A model generated the notes under the pieces. The model saw only the letters and a program-made list of their open reading frames with translations. It ran no database searches and was not told the origin of the DNA. The position numbers and the translations under genes are program-made. From assembly GCA_964035575.1 (NCBI GenBank), contig OZ037876.1:1054001-1118000 (forward strand): a stretch of DNA of 64,000 nt, in the 5' to 3' direction. The DNA is from Rhynchopus sp. YZ270_cl-10 (lineage: Eukaryota > Euglenozoa > Diplonemea > Diplonemida > Diplonemidae). Of the stretch, positions 22,101 through 31,426 are shown piece after piece; the first letter of the stretch is position 1; the number at the start of each line of letters is the position of its first letter.

Positions 22101-22176
22101 CTCCTTGCCCACATGATGCATCTACACATGATATTTGAATGAGGAAGAAAAACAGGTATATGAATATGTCTTCCAT
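19114..22176 (-). CDS. hAT-like transposase, open frame
   Basis: A 1020-residue uninterrupted frame. Residues 55-150 are basic then rich in ETPAE repeats; 221-255 is a QTQQQ tract. A zinc finger of BED/CGGBP1 style uses C329, C332, H345 and H351. After it comes a helix-rich segment (TEAAAMLGIPFRSVTRFTQM) and an RNase H-like core: FVLIHDCGKSNQGLHSLVNI with D449 as likely first acid, FLLRSDRGGG with D511 as second, and the hAT signature C534-x2-H537 in FLSCLPHALSNVV. C-terminal helical region contains AELALDLLSV. It would cut and paste elements with matching termini. The N-terminal start is uncertain; the first residues are hydrophobic, and MSYSECVELA (164) is an alternative. It sits inside T4-long, whose termini also define T4-short. 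Confidence 0.85.
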   Translation of the reverse strand: MEDIFIYLFFFLIQISCVDASCGQGGEWNPPPNDRSPPSPAFQEGWSLNRSPNINERKRKRSRECSSGRSASRARGGSRRRPASPITSPAAAAPPPPTVIDADETPGETPDASADPPAETPAETPAEATDETPAEATDETPEEEDPAVVTRREVLSARYYRPKMSYSECVELAISRGLYTVSQQTNKKIPKAKALSIEMAKYDMMQPATTLPLPPQLHTMLHFQTQQPTQTQQQTQQQTQQQTQQPTQQQTQQTLSTSAVRDLVSSLETESNGVMATFPLITLSDAMQSWAKMEGWGLSLQMRKDCVGYRLPRGREYAMTQLLLVCRSCNICFPTTASRGDVKKHCDTPSHNESKKKKKHNRSRNQDVMKCLHNTRDTFVLQATEAAAMLGIPFRSVTRFTQMLAGCVIPEKGVDVQEGWRQYGEKIFSAHVEGIKRGMGNFRFVLIHDCGKSNQGLHSLVNIVQNRTKSYCLPPVLKEKGTTWDAASLKVEIDTILTKLGLGTPFLLRSDRGGGDGGASRDLAFEWNIRFLSCLPHALSNVVTALQKHLKSASNMVYKLAFSLNYVLATSTRQSRWLAVQEKTQHDARTATLCEKVKASKVDMTSATPAERRELLGMYKQMFGELVHSSQIIILSAAETLEELFLALDVIVEQAVAQQGEHVPDVRAPCLQDTRFISHLLVYEHFSERVKALFVFTASEVKQSGTNVKGSLLTLAKLLSENGFDAVHSQLNRIRCLTKPLLDILEKYSNAQVPGMKDREGNLFASTVYGDMTNLLQVYRDMAADDSLAEDERQIAAVIKDELVRLWEETPDVGRYFYLALRMLTPCGCRILTRLGRGVGLVSMKASVPLFDEVTDSMWEEYVARALKSSPDIATEQFYRLHPNKEFAELALDLLSVTPASTQPDSAMSVGNRALPANRGGPSASTQQKVFTLSTNQDVNRRYTSCPSLRSGFPSMIQEEDIAEACGECTITTLLESLQTLDITAGGEDLSDARALQAFEEMYQGHSPDDATVYAAENDC

Positions 22177-22335
22177 GTTAAAGTCTTTTTACGTCAATAC
22201 GGCCCTGCAGTAATGTGTTTTTGTAATGGGGGGGAGGGTGCGAATTCCAAAGTCAGACAAAAGGTAGGGGTGGGGGTGGGATTTTTTTTTTTTTGGACAT
22301 TTTTATCGTGTACATGATTACGAATTAACCTCAAA

Positions 22336-22521
22336 AAACTACTTCTGCAAACCAACGACTAAGGTGCTGAAATTTACCCTCATATTTTTGTGATCAGCTT
22401 CGTTCCCGCACTTTAATGCAGTCCGTTAGTTTGCAGAAGTAGTGTTTTTCTCTCTCTCTTTATGTTTTTTTTTTTTTTTTTTTTTGCACCTTAGTCCGTT
22501 GTTTGCAGAAGTAGTTTTTTG
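22336..22521. repeat. centre of the transposase palindrome
   Basis: ACTACTTCTGCAAAC occurs at 22338 and, inverted, at about 22433 and 22500, next to CTAAGGTGC / GCACCTTAG. The closest pair (about 22336-22450) could be a ~115-bp miniature element lying in the loop, or these are the original termini of a monomeric element that became the fusion point. Confidence 0.55.
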
Positions 22522-22659
22522 TGGTTAATATTCGTAATCAATATACACAATAGTCCAACAAAAAAAAACCCGCCCCAACCTGTCTGACTTTGGAATTCAC
22601 ACCCCCCATTACAAAAACAAAGTACTGCAGGGCCATATGAAGACATATTCATATACCTG

Positions 22660-24670
22660 TTCTTCCTCATTGTCTCATGTGTAGATGCATCAGGTGCTGC
22701 TGAAACTCCTGCTGAAACTCCTGCTGAAACTCCTGCTGAAACTCCTGAAGATCCGGCTGTGGTGACGCGACGGGAGCTGCTACTACCGCCCCAAAATGAG
22801 TTACAGCGAATGTGTAGAGCTGGCAATAAGCAGGGGTCTTTATACGGTTTCACAACAAACTAATAAAAAGATCCCCAAAGCCAAAGCTCTCTCAATAGAG
22901 ATGGCCAAGTATGATATGATGCAGCCAGCTACAACACTCCCCCTGACACAGCAGCCGCTGAGCACGTCCGCCGTCAGAATCTGGTGTCTTCCTTGGAGAC
23001 AGAGAGCAACGGTGTGACGACGACGTTACCCCTGATCACACTCTCTGACGCCATGCAGTCATGGGCCAAGATGGAGGGTTGGGGGCTCTCCTGTCAAAAA
23101 GCACTGTGACACACCCTCGCACAACGAGTCGAAGAAGAAGAGAACGCACAACAGATCGCGGAATCAGGATGTTATGAAATGTCTGCATAACACACGCAAT
23201 ACTTTTGTTCTACAGGCCACAGAAGCAGCTGCTATGCTCGGCATCCCTTTCCGTTCAGTCACTCGCTTCACCCAAATGCTTGCCGGGTGCGTCATTCCCG
23301 AAAAGGGTGTAGACGTACAAGAGGGATGGCGTCAGTACGGGGAAAAAATTTTCAGTGCACACGTGGAAGGGATAAAGCGAGGCATGGGTAATTTTCGATT
23401 TGTGTTGATCCACGACTGCGGCAAGTCGAACCAGGGGCTGCACTCCCTGGTGAACATTGTGCAGAATCGTACTAAAAGCTACTGTTTACCCCCCGTTCTG
23501 AAGGAGAAAGGTACTACCTGGGATGCGGCAAGCCTGAAGGTCGAGATTGATACTATACTGACAAAGCTCGGCTTGGGGACACCGTTCCTTCTGCGCAGTG
23601 ACAGAGGGGGGGGTGATGGAGGTGCAAGTAGAGATTTGGCGTTTGAATGGAATATTCGATTTCTCAGCTGTCTCCCGCATGCTCTGTCCAACGTTGTCAC
23701 AGCCCTCCAGAAGCACCTCAAATCCGCGTCGAATATGGTTTACAAACTTGCGTTCTCTCTCAACTATGTGTTAGCGACTTCCACACGTCAGTCGAGATGG
23801 CTAGCAGTTCAAGAAAAAACGCAGCATGATAGTTGAGCGGGCGGTGGCACAGCAAGGGGGATGTACAAACAAATGTTTGGGGAACTTGTGCACTCCTCCC
23901 AGATCATTATCCTCAGCGCCGCCGAAACGTTAGAAGAACTCTTTTTGGCTTTAGATGTGATAGTTGAGCAGGCGGTGGCACAGCAAGGGGAACATGTACG
24001 CGTTTTATTTCGCATCTCCTCGTCTATGAGCACTTCTCGGAAAGGGTTAAAGCCCTTTTTGTTTTTACTGCGAGCGAAGTGAAGCAGTCGGGGACAAATG
24101 TGAAGGGCTCAGAAGGGCGAAGGCAACTTGTTCGCGTCGACCGTGTATGGTGACATGACGAACTTGTTGCAGGTCTACCGTGACATGGCTGCGGATGATT
24201 CTCTCGCGGAGGATGATTAGGATTAGCCGTCATCAAAGACGAACTCGTGCGCCTGTGGGAAGAAACGCCGGACGTGGGTAGGTATTTTTACCTTGCACTG
24301 CGAATGCTGACTCCTTGCGGCTGTTGCATCCTGACGAGATTGGGCAGAGGTGTCGGTCTCGTCTCCATGAAGGCCTCTGTACCTCTGTTTGACGAGGTGA
24401 CAGACAGCATGTGGGAGGAGTATGTGGCAAGAGCATTGGCGTCCTCCCCGGATATCGCGACAGTTCTACCGACTGCACCCGAACAAGCAGTTCGCAGAGC
24501 TGGCACTGGATCTCCTGAGTGTTACCCCCGCATCTACTCAACCCGATAGCGCGATGAGTCGTGCGCTTCCTGCGAACCGTTGTACTCAAGAAAAAGTGTT
24601 TACCCTGAGCACGAATCAAGATGTGAATAGAGTCCGATGATCCGATGGTGTATGCTGCAGAAAATGACTG
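22660..24670 (+). pseudogene. second, decayed copy of the hAT-like transposase
   Basis: Plus-strand copy, head-to-head with the open gene. MSYSECVELAISRGLYTVSQ is present at 22796, and the catalytic core is open at 23174-23836 (from MKCLHNTRNTF through the D, D and C-x2-H motifs). It lacks most of the Q tract, the zinc finger is disrupted, a segment around 23836-23990 is rearranged with a duplicated TAGTTGAGC.GGCGGTGGC stretch, and further gaps follow to YAAENDC at 24670. Core identity to the open copy is very high, so the duplication is recent. Confidence 0.85.
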
Positions 24671-25202
24671 CTGAGAGCTGATCATCTCTCTCTTCCACCC
24701 CCCCCCCCCCCCACCCTCCCTCATCATTTCCCCCATTGAAACTCTCATCAACGAGTGGCATTTTATGAACTCCGCACAACTGTATTAAGGTGCGGGAACG
24801 AAGCTGGCTGATCACAAAAATATGGCTGCCACATCGTGGGTTGCCGCTGAGGGTAAGTTTCTGCCGAAAATCAATTTCCACCTCTGTGTTTGGGCACATT
24901 TTTTCCCTACGAACCCCAAAGATCTCAAAGATCTTTCACGATTTTTCAGGATTTTACAAATTCTTCTCCCTTTTTTTTTTTTTTCCCCCAGGATTTTCAA
25001 AAGATCTTTGAGATCTTTTGAAATCCTAAAAAAAAAAAAAAAAAATCTTTTCTCTTTTTTTTTTTTTTTTCAGGATTTTCAAAAGATCTCAAAGATCTTT
25101 TGAAATCCTGAAAAAAAAAGACAAAAATCCTGAAAATCTTTTTTTTTTTTTTTTCCTCTCGAAAAAAGACAAAAAAAGACAAAAGATCTTTCCTGACCCG
25201 TG

Positions 25203-25711
25203 TTTTTCATGATATAGGCAGTTTTTTTGCAGTCTGAGGTCCGGAACCGCCCCAAAAACGATTTTCTGGGAGGTTTTGGGAGGTTTTGGGGCGAAATGGA
25301 CCTTTTTTGACCATTTTTATGGTATTTTTAGGCTGTTTTTGGCCCTTCTTCTTACACAGCCTATTGGGGGTCAAAATAGCTATTTTTGACCAAAAAACAT
25401 CAAATAAGCACCAAGAAAAGTGCCAAATGTGCCCAAAACAGGTCGGATTGGGCTCACAGCCCATTTTTGGGATATATTTGGGCCAACGGAGGCCTCCTGG
25501 CGTCAAATAAATTGTGTTTTTTGGTCAAAAATAGCTATTTTGACCCCCAATAGGCTGTGTAAGAAGAAGGGCCAAAAACAGCCTAAAAATACCATAAAAA
25601 TGGTCAAAAAAGGTCCATTTCGCCCCAAAACCTCCCAAAACCTCCCAGAAAATCGTTTTTGGGGCGGTTCCGGACCTCAGACTGCAAAAAAACTGCCTAT
25701 ATCATGAAAAA
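25203..25711. repeat. inverted arms of the T5 foldback
   Basis: TTTTTCATGATATAGGCAG at 25203-25221 is repeated inverted at 25693-25711, and the match continues inward for about 190 nt on each side (TGCAGTCTGAGGTCCGGAAC and so on) to the ~115-bp loop at 25400-25513. Confidence 0.9.
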
Positions 25712-25761
25712 GACAAAAAAGAACTTTTGGGGGGGGGGGGGGTTTTGAAATCGACCCATAT

Positions 25762-26510
25762 GGTTTCATGTGTATCTGTGCCCCCTAGACCCACGAGTGC
25801 CTTCCCATTCCCACAGGTTCTACTAACCACGACTTACTTCCTGTCCACCCCTCCCCTGGCGCTATTTCCTGCGCTGTCCCTCCACCTCCCCCCCGTCCTT
25901 CCTCCCCATCCTGGGGTGAAGGAAATACGTATTATACGCATACGACGATAATACGTGGGGGCTTTTTTGTGCCATTTTCCCCGTAGTACGGTGCCTTTAG
26001 CAGCCACGTTCACGGTCATACACCAAATCGGGAGCAAAAAGGCTAAAGTGTCAAAGAGGAATAGAGACGACGCGATGCACGCACAGGTCCATGCGCGATA
26101 CAGTGCGGACTCATGGAGGATTTGGGTGATGGCACACAAAAAGAGTACAGCTCCCACATTCAGCTGGATTGGAGATGTGGTTCATAGTTGGACCGTACTG
26201 ATCAACTTCTGGAACAACCGAGAAAAAATATGCAACCTCCTGAAGGAGAAAACGACAAACCCCACCCACCCGAGGGCGCCGCTGCTGAAGCTGATGGATC
26301 GCAGACTCATTATCAACACTATAATATCAGAGAAGTGAGATTTAAAAAGCGATGTCTATTTTTGACTTTTTTTTTTTGGAGCTTCCCCACCCCACAAATC
26401 GATACGTGATAGGCGAGGGGTGGGTCACGTAGTTGTCACCCTAGCTCCCCACCCACCCCCGCAGCAGACACACTGCCAGAGACCCTCCACCTCGACAGGC
26501 ACAAAAGACC
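25762..26510 (+). pseudogene. decayed plus-strand coding remnant, right of the nested element
   Basis: One plus frame reads MEDLGDGTQKEYSSHIQLDW, an in-frame TAG, then LDRTDQLLEQPRKNMQPPEG and AAAEADGSQTHYQHYNIREV up to about 26335. Composition is protein-like but the family is not recognised. It may be the other half of the remnant at 17460-18128, split by the insertion of T5 and T4-long (inference). The rest to 26510 is C-rich spacer. Confidence 0.3.
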
Positions 26511-27872
26511 TTATTGCGAGACTTCCCCACGGTGCTCGAGGAGAACCTGCACCACATCTGCATGTTGTATCTGCCTCGCACAGTCCAATGCAGTGTGGCC
26601 CAACAAATTTCTGTGGTTCACGTCCACCTGTGGCAAGCCCACAAGATAGCGCATAGTCTCTGTGTGTCCACCAGAGGCAGCAAGGTTAAGACACGTGGCT
26701 CCGTCGTCGTGTATGACACGCACTCCTGCACCTGCTTTCACCAACAGCTTCACAACGTCGAGTGCTCCTGAATGGGAAGCCCAGTGCAGAGGCGGACGTC
26801 CCGTGTCATCCTTTATTTCGACATCTGCCCCTGCATCAATGAGCACCTCCACCATATCTGCATGATTTTCATCCGCTGCGCGGATCAACGCAGTGCAGCC
26901 GTTATTATCCTTGTGATTCACGTCCACCTGTGGCAAGCCCACAAGATAGCGCATAGTCTCTGTGTGTCCACCAGAGGCAGCAAGGTTAAGACACGTGGCT
27001 CCGTCGTCGTGTATGACACGCACTCCTGCACCTGCTTTCACCAACAGCTTCACAATCTGGACATTCGCAGCATAACTTGCCATGTGGAGTGGCAAAGGTC
27101 CGTCGTCTTCTTTTCCCTCAATATCTGCCCCTGCATCAATGAGCACCTCCACCACATCTGCATGCTTTTTACATATTGCAGAGAGCAACGCAGAGCGGCC
27201 GTCGTCAGATTTATGATTCACGTCCACCTCCTTCAAGCCCACAAGATAGCGCACAATATCGGTATGTCCATGATGTGACGCAGGAATGAGACACGTGTCT
27301 CCGTCGTTGTCTGTGACACGCACCCCCGCACCTGCTTTCGCCAACAGCTTCACAACGTCGAGTGCTCCTGAAAGGCAAGCCCAGTGCAGAGGCGAACGTC
27401 CCATGTCATCTTTTGTTTCGATGTCTGCCCCTGCATCAATGAGCACCTGACACACTGCAGGGTCCGCCCACATGGCTGGACAGGCACGCCCTTTTATATC
27501 CTCCTGCCCGTGTGGGACCATTGCCACGTTGCTGCAGACTGACTTCCAATGCTGCAAGAGGACCTCCGTGCGCGCAGTGTGGTCTGCGTGGACGCACTCA
27601 CTCAGCAGCATCCCGAACCCCATCTGCGTTGTCTCAACATACGGAAGAAGCAATGCGAGGCATTCATCGTAGTTCCCTTTGCATGCGTGCACAGCATCCA
27701 AGGACACTGTTTTGTTGTCTGTGTCTGGGCTGAGCTTCTCAAGTCCCGCTCGCACGGCAGTCCTGTCCCCCTTCTTGGCAGCCTCCACCAAGACCTCGTC
27801 TGCAGAAAGCTTTCTTCTCTTTGGTGGGTTCTCGTCCAATGTAGTGTCCACATCCACGTGTCGCTTCGACAT
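26511..27872 (-). CDS. ankyrin-repeat protein with N-terminal basic motif
   Basis: 453 residues. The N-terminus has PPKRRKL (15-21), a possible nuclear localisation signal. Residues about 20-130 form a helical, degenerate repeat region. From about 135 come ankyrin repeats with VLIDAGADIETKDDMGRSPL, HWASHSGALDVVKLLVKAGA and TALDCARQIQHADVVQVLLE. The repeats alternate in length: a VDVNHK type and a GVRVIHDDGATCLNLAASGG type. DNA at 26617-26755 is repeated without change at 26917-27055, offset exactly 300 bp, so an internal 100-residue duplication is recent. Ankyrin arrays bind proteins; no enzyme domain is attached. Confidence 0.88.
   Translation of the reverse strand: MSKRHVDVDTTLDENPPKRRKLSADEVLVEAAKKGDRTAVRAGLEKLSPDTDNKTVSLDAVHACKGNYDECLALLLPYVETTQMGFGMLLSECVHADHTARTEVLLQHWKSVCSNVAMVPHGQEDIKGRACPAMWADPAVCQVLIDAGADIETKDDMGRSPLHWACLSGALDVVKLLAKAGAGVRVTDNDGDTCLIPASHHGHTDIVRYLVGLKEVDVNHKSDDGRSALLSAICKKHADVVEVLIDAGADIEGKEDDGPLPLHMASYAANVQIVKLLVKAGAGVRVIHDDGATCLNLAASGGHTETMRYLVGLPQVDVNHKDNNGCTALIRAADENHADMVEVLIDAGADVEIKDDTGRPPLHWASHSGALDVVKLLVKAGAGVRVIHDDGATCLNLAASGGHTETMRYLVGLPQVDVNHRNLLGHTALDCARQIQHADVVQVLLEHRGEVSQ
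26617..27055 (-). repeat. recent 300-bp internal duplication in the ankyrin gene
   Basis: A 139-bp block identical at both ends of a 300-bp period (26617-26755 and 26917-27055). Neighbouring units match less well, so conversion or unequal exchange has been local and recent. Confidence 0.85.
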
Positions 27873-29172
27873 GGTTTTCCTTTAGTATGCTGGTGGGTGG
27901 TGTGTTTTTCTCTCCAAATTGAGGGGTAGTTATGTGGCAATTTGGCGCCTAACATATTTGCCGCCAAACATATTTGGAGCACTTGTACACCACAGAACCC
28001 GACAACACGACTTTAACTGCACATCGGACGGCACACAAACTCCTAGCTCCACATAGCTGGGAATGCTCCCTTGGGTCCTGAAGGCAGACACACTACATGT
28101 GTGGCGGGACCTGCCGGAGCCCCAGAGCGAAGCCAGCCTTTGTGATGAGGCCGCATCGTATCATGAAGGACACCTTGCCTCGGTGCAAAGGCTGTGGACG
28201 AAAAGCAATGGTCGAGTACTTGAGTGCTGCATGCACCACAACCTGAAGGAGAAGCGCACGACGCCGTCTGTGGAACACTTGCTGAACAACTTCCAGGACC
28301 TCAAGCATCAGGGACTTGCTAGCTCAATATGAACGTCTTATGCTCGTTTGAATAGCGTGCTCAAGTCGAGATTCAACTGCACGGGGCAGACGTATCCTCA
28401 GATCGCTTCTCTTCTCAAAGGGAATAAAATGCAGGGAAAACCCCCAGAAAGTAAAAACATGAACACTTTTGTCATTGTTGTTGAGTACACTTTGGAATAA
28501 CAAAAAAGAGTGAAATCGTTTTTTAAAGTATCAGGCATCGCCGCTCGCCAATCTGTGGATTTGTCTCTGCTTCGTTTTGGACGTGCTTCAACCACAAGAT
28601 GCCTCAGCTCGCCCTTCCTCACTTCGTCGGACACAACAGTGTGTCTGCTGCAGCCCGAAAGGTAAATGCTCGTCAGCGAAATGCAGCCCGCAGCAAAACC
28701 CGTACCACCCTCAAAACCCGCACGAATGCTCGTAATCCTCCAAACTGTGGGGAGAAGGCCCCTCTCCCCTACCCACAACCCCGACTTCAGATCCCTCTCC
28801 TCCATCCCCTCTCCCTGAACCTGCGCCCTTCACAGACGTTCCCTTCTGAGCAGACAAAACCTCCTCCCCCCACCACTGCTTGGGTCCCAACCCAGGTACC
28901 TTCCTCTTTCTTCGCTAGCCCACACTACCTAGTAACACGACAGGCAAAACAAATCAAAACCCAAAAACAAGCAGTGGTATGCGACTCTGGACAGTGACGT
29001 CAACAGAGCCTTGAGGGCCTTTGGTGCCGAAAGGATTGACGGGGGTTTTGTGCACGCACAGGCACACGCAGCAGACAAAGATTGTGCCACTTGTCTTGTG
29101 TCTACTCACCGTTCGGGTAGGACACAAATGAGACGACTAAGCGCTGATGAGGCCACACATCATGGCATGCGA
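27873..29172. other. spacer, no firm gene
   Basis: Between the ankyrin gene and the octamer array. A plus frame at about 28099-28260 reads MCGGTCRSPRAKPAFVMRPH and PRCKGCGRKAMVEYLSAA, with CxxC-like cysteines, and could be a gene scrap. Longer open frames at 28398-28805 (minus) and 28599-28997 (plus) overlap each other and are not recognised. Confidence 0.35.
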
Positions 29173-29638
29173 CCCCGTTACCCCGTTACCCCGTTACCCC
29201 GTTACCCCGTTACCCCGTTACCCCGTTACCCCGTTACCCCGTTACCCCGTTACCCCGTTACCCCGTTACCCCGTTACCCCGTTACCCCGTTACCCCGTTA
29301 CCCCGTTACCCCGTTACCCCGTTACCCCGTTACCCCGTTACCCCGTTACCCCGTTACCCCGTTACCCCGTTACCCCGTTACCCCGTTACCCCGTTACCCC
29401 GTTACCCCGTTACCCCGTTACCCCGTTACCCCGTTACCCCGTTACCCCGTTACCCCGTTACCCCGTTACCCCGTTACCCCGTTACCCCGTTACCCCGTTA
29501 CCCCGTTACCCCGTTACCCCGTTACCCCGTTACCCCGTTACCCCGTTACCCCGTTACCCCGTTACCCCGTTACCCCGTTACCCCGTTACCCCGTTACCCC
29601 GTTACCCCGTTACCCCGTTACCCCGTTACCCCGTTACC
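29173..29638 (+). repeat. CCCCGTTA octamer array, about 58 units
   Basis: Uninterrupted 8-bp tandem CCCCGTTA (complement TAACGGGG). No variant unit is seen before the end at 29638 (GTTACCGC). The G-rich complement resembles telomere-type repeats, but the array is internal. Confidence 0.96.
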
Positions 29639-30460
29639 GCGGAGAACAGGCAGCACATCTCACCCCTGCGTGCTAAGACATTCTAAAACACATCGTCACG
29701 TTCATGCAAAGGGCGGGACGTGGGTGTTCCGTACCGGAAGAGAACGGAGGTGGTTCACAACCGCTCGGCAAATCACGCGACCTCTTTATACCCCAGCCTT
29801 TTTAACAGCCAAAAAAATTATATGACTTTGCACATGATATCGTGGGAGCAAAGCGGGGACCCTAAGGGCAATCATGGCTCAGTTCGTAAACGCGCACGTG
29901 CCATCCAATGCCATTGCATTGGGGGAGCGACTTGCCTTGTGGCATCAGATGACTCCTTACGTAGTGGGGGGATCTACACGGACAGTGTAGATCGGGTAGG
30001 GGTGGGGGGGCAGCATTCTCTACCTGGCTTCCGAAGAAGGGTAAGACAGTCTTCCCTTGGGGCTACCGCGAAGTGCAATGCGGACTCGAGAAGTCATTAA
30101 CAGGCACCCCTATTTGGCCTGACTCCAAAATGACAAATGAAATCTGAACAGCGTCAGGTGGGAAACGGATGCAGTCTTTTCAACTATAATATTTTTTTTT
30201 TAATTTTCGTCCGATATATTCGAGAGAGAGTGGGATGGGTCTCGGTATGATTTTTTTTTTCATTTGTGTGGGATTTGTAGTTTTTTTTTTTGAAAGCTTG
30301 TTGGTTGTATAGTGCACCTGAGGATGATCTTCACTACATTTTGAGTGGGGGAGAGAGGAACTGAGAGGAGAGCTGTCCACGGTGGTGCGGGTATGCACGA
30401 CGCATTCCTGACCACCTGCCAGGCACCTCTCTGAGAGAAACGGAGAAATAATAAAATAAC
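29639..30460. other. spacer, no firm gene
   Basis: GC-balanced DNA to about 30110, then AT runs. An open plus frame at 29720-30100 is not recognised and has no exon signals I trust. Confidence 0.35.
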
Positions 30461-30500
30461 TTTATAAGATGAACCTAAGCCTCTCATGCTCAGTCACCTT
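30461..30500 (+). repeat. R2 hairpin repeat, copy 3
   Basis: Near-consensus TTATAAGATGAACCTAAGCC, CTCTCATGCTCAGTCACCTT. Directly followed by an R1 element. Confidence 0.65.
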
Positions 30501-30511
30501 TAAAAAGAAAA

Positions 30512-30690
30512 GTTGAAAGTGCAAAACGCCTCACCGTACATAGGCAGACGCAAGACACTGATTCTCCGCGGGTTAGCTAACCCCAGAGAGCACTTCATTG
30601 GCATACACACTCCACAAAGGGAAGCTGTATGCAGATACATAAAAGGTAGGCATGCACACGGTTACCACGAGGGTGGTTGTATGCAGGTAC
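30512..30690 (-). repeat. R1 SINE-like repeat, long copy
   Basis: 179-bp member of R1. In plus sense it starts GTTGAAAGTGCAAAACGCC and includes CACCGTACATAGGCAGACGC, GGGTTAGCTAACCCCAGAG and, near its end, GGTTACCACGAGGG. It has an extra ~57-bp block (AAAGGGAAGCTGTATGCAGA) shared only with the copy at 33360. Read on the minus strand it ends in TTTCAAC then a T-rich run. Confidence 0.7.
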
Positions 30691-30882
30691 AAAAAAAAAG
30701 TAGGAAAAAAAAACAAAAAGATAAGCGAAGAAAACGTATCTTGCTGTTTTGCCCAAAAAAAAAATGTTGAAAAACTGAGTTCCGGCTAAATCTTGCTTCA
30801 CCCAGTAGGATTTTTTTTTTGACCGTGAATTCCAAGGATTGGATTGAACAATAGAGTGGATAAAAAAACAAAAAAATAGAAA

Positions 30883-30921
30883 AGTTTGTAAGATGAACCT
30901 GGCCCCCTGCTTAGTCATCTT
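30883..30921 (+). repeat. R2 hairpin repeat, copy 4
   Basis: GTTTGTAAGATGAACCTGGC, then CCCCTGCTTAGTCATCTT. Left arm altered at the TAAGC position. Confidence 0.55.
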
Positions 30922-31367
30922 GGGGAAAAGAAAGTATAAAAAAAAAAAATGATAAAAAGGTGCAGATATCCCTCGACACGGACGGTTTGGATAGGAGCAC
31001 AATAAAAACAAGAAACGAAAAGAGTCTCACAGGCGGACACACATCTTTCAAAAAAAAATCACAGAAAAATGAGACTTTGCCAAGGGTAGCGGGGATGTGT
31101 TGGGGTTGTGTATCTTCATTGTAAAAATACAAAGGAAGTTACACTTTTATTTTTATAGTTTTATCAGTTGGTTGTTAGTGTAGCTGCCAAGCAGACTGGT
31201 TTTTTCACTATCCATTGTTGTGTCAATAATCGCCTAAGCACACCCTGTCGGGTGCAGGAACTATTTACAGTACACTCCAATACTGTTGTCCTCCCCCTTT
31301 TTTTACAACAATTTGCTGAGTTTTCGGCTTCCCCATAATATTTTTTTTTGTCAAAAAAAAAAGAGAG

Positions 31368-31426
31368 GTTGAAAGTGCAAACGCCTCACCGTTCATCGGC
31401 AGACGCAGGCACTGATGCCGGCACTC
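31368..31426 (-). repeat. R1 SINE-like repeat, short copy
   Basis: GTTGAAAGTGCAAACGCCTC and CACCGTTCATCGGCAGACGC, then diverges. Same orientation as other R1 copies. Confidence 0.6.

Larger units (their letters stand above)
18266..25202. mobile_element. T4-long, 6.9-kb hAT-like element with head-to-head duplicated transposase
   Basis: Termini CACGGGTTAGGAAAGATC (18266-18283) and GATCTTTCCTGACCCGTG (25185-25202) match T4-short. The flanking 6-bp TTTTTC repeats (18260-18265, 25203-25208) are proven by the intact opposite arm of T5, which has TTTTTC once. The interior is a giant inverted repeat: about 18600-22368 is copied inverted as about 22487-24890, with a ~118-bp centre. The left arm has an open transposase gene, the right arm a shortened and interrupted one. 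hAT elements usually make 8-bp duplications, so 6-7 bp is atypical; a Dada-like family is an alternative. Confidence 0.78.
18212..25761. mobile_element. T5, foldback element interrupted by T4-long
   Basis: Outer inverted repeats start ATATGGGTCGATTTC at 18212 and end with the complement at 25761. Removing 18266-25202 and one TTTTTC copy restores a ~607-bp foldback element whose two ~250-nt arms (18212-18265 plus 25209-25399, against 25514-25761) are nearly identical, with a ~115-bp loop. The palindromic ATAT at the edges may be the target duplication. No coding capacity of its own. Confidence 0.8.

Noticed and set aside
29173-29638. CRISPR-like array
   Set aside because: Units are contiguous octamers without spacers, and the genome is eukaryotic.
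29011-29686. Open frames of repeated RYPVTPLP
   Set aside because: Translation of the CCCCGTTA array; the flanking frames are unrelated spacer.
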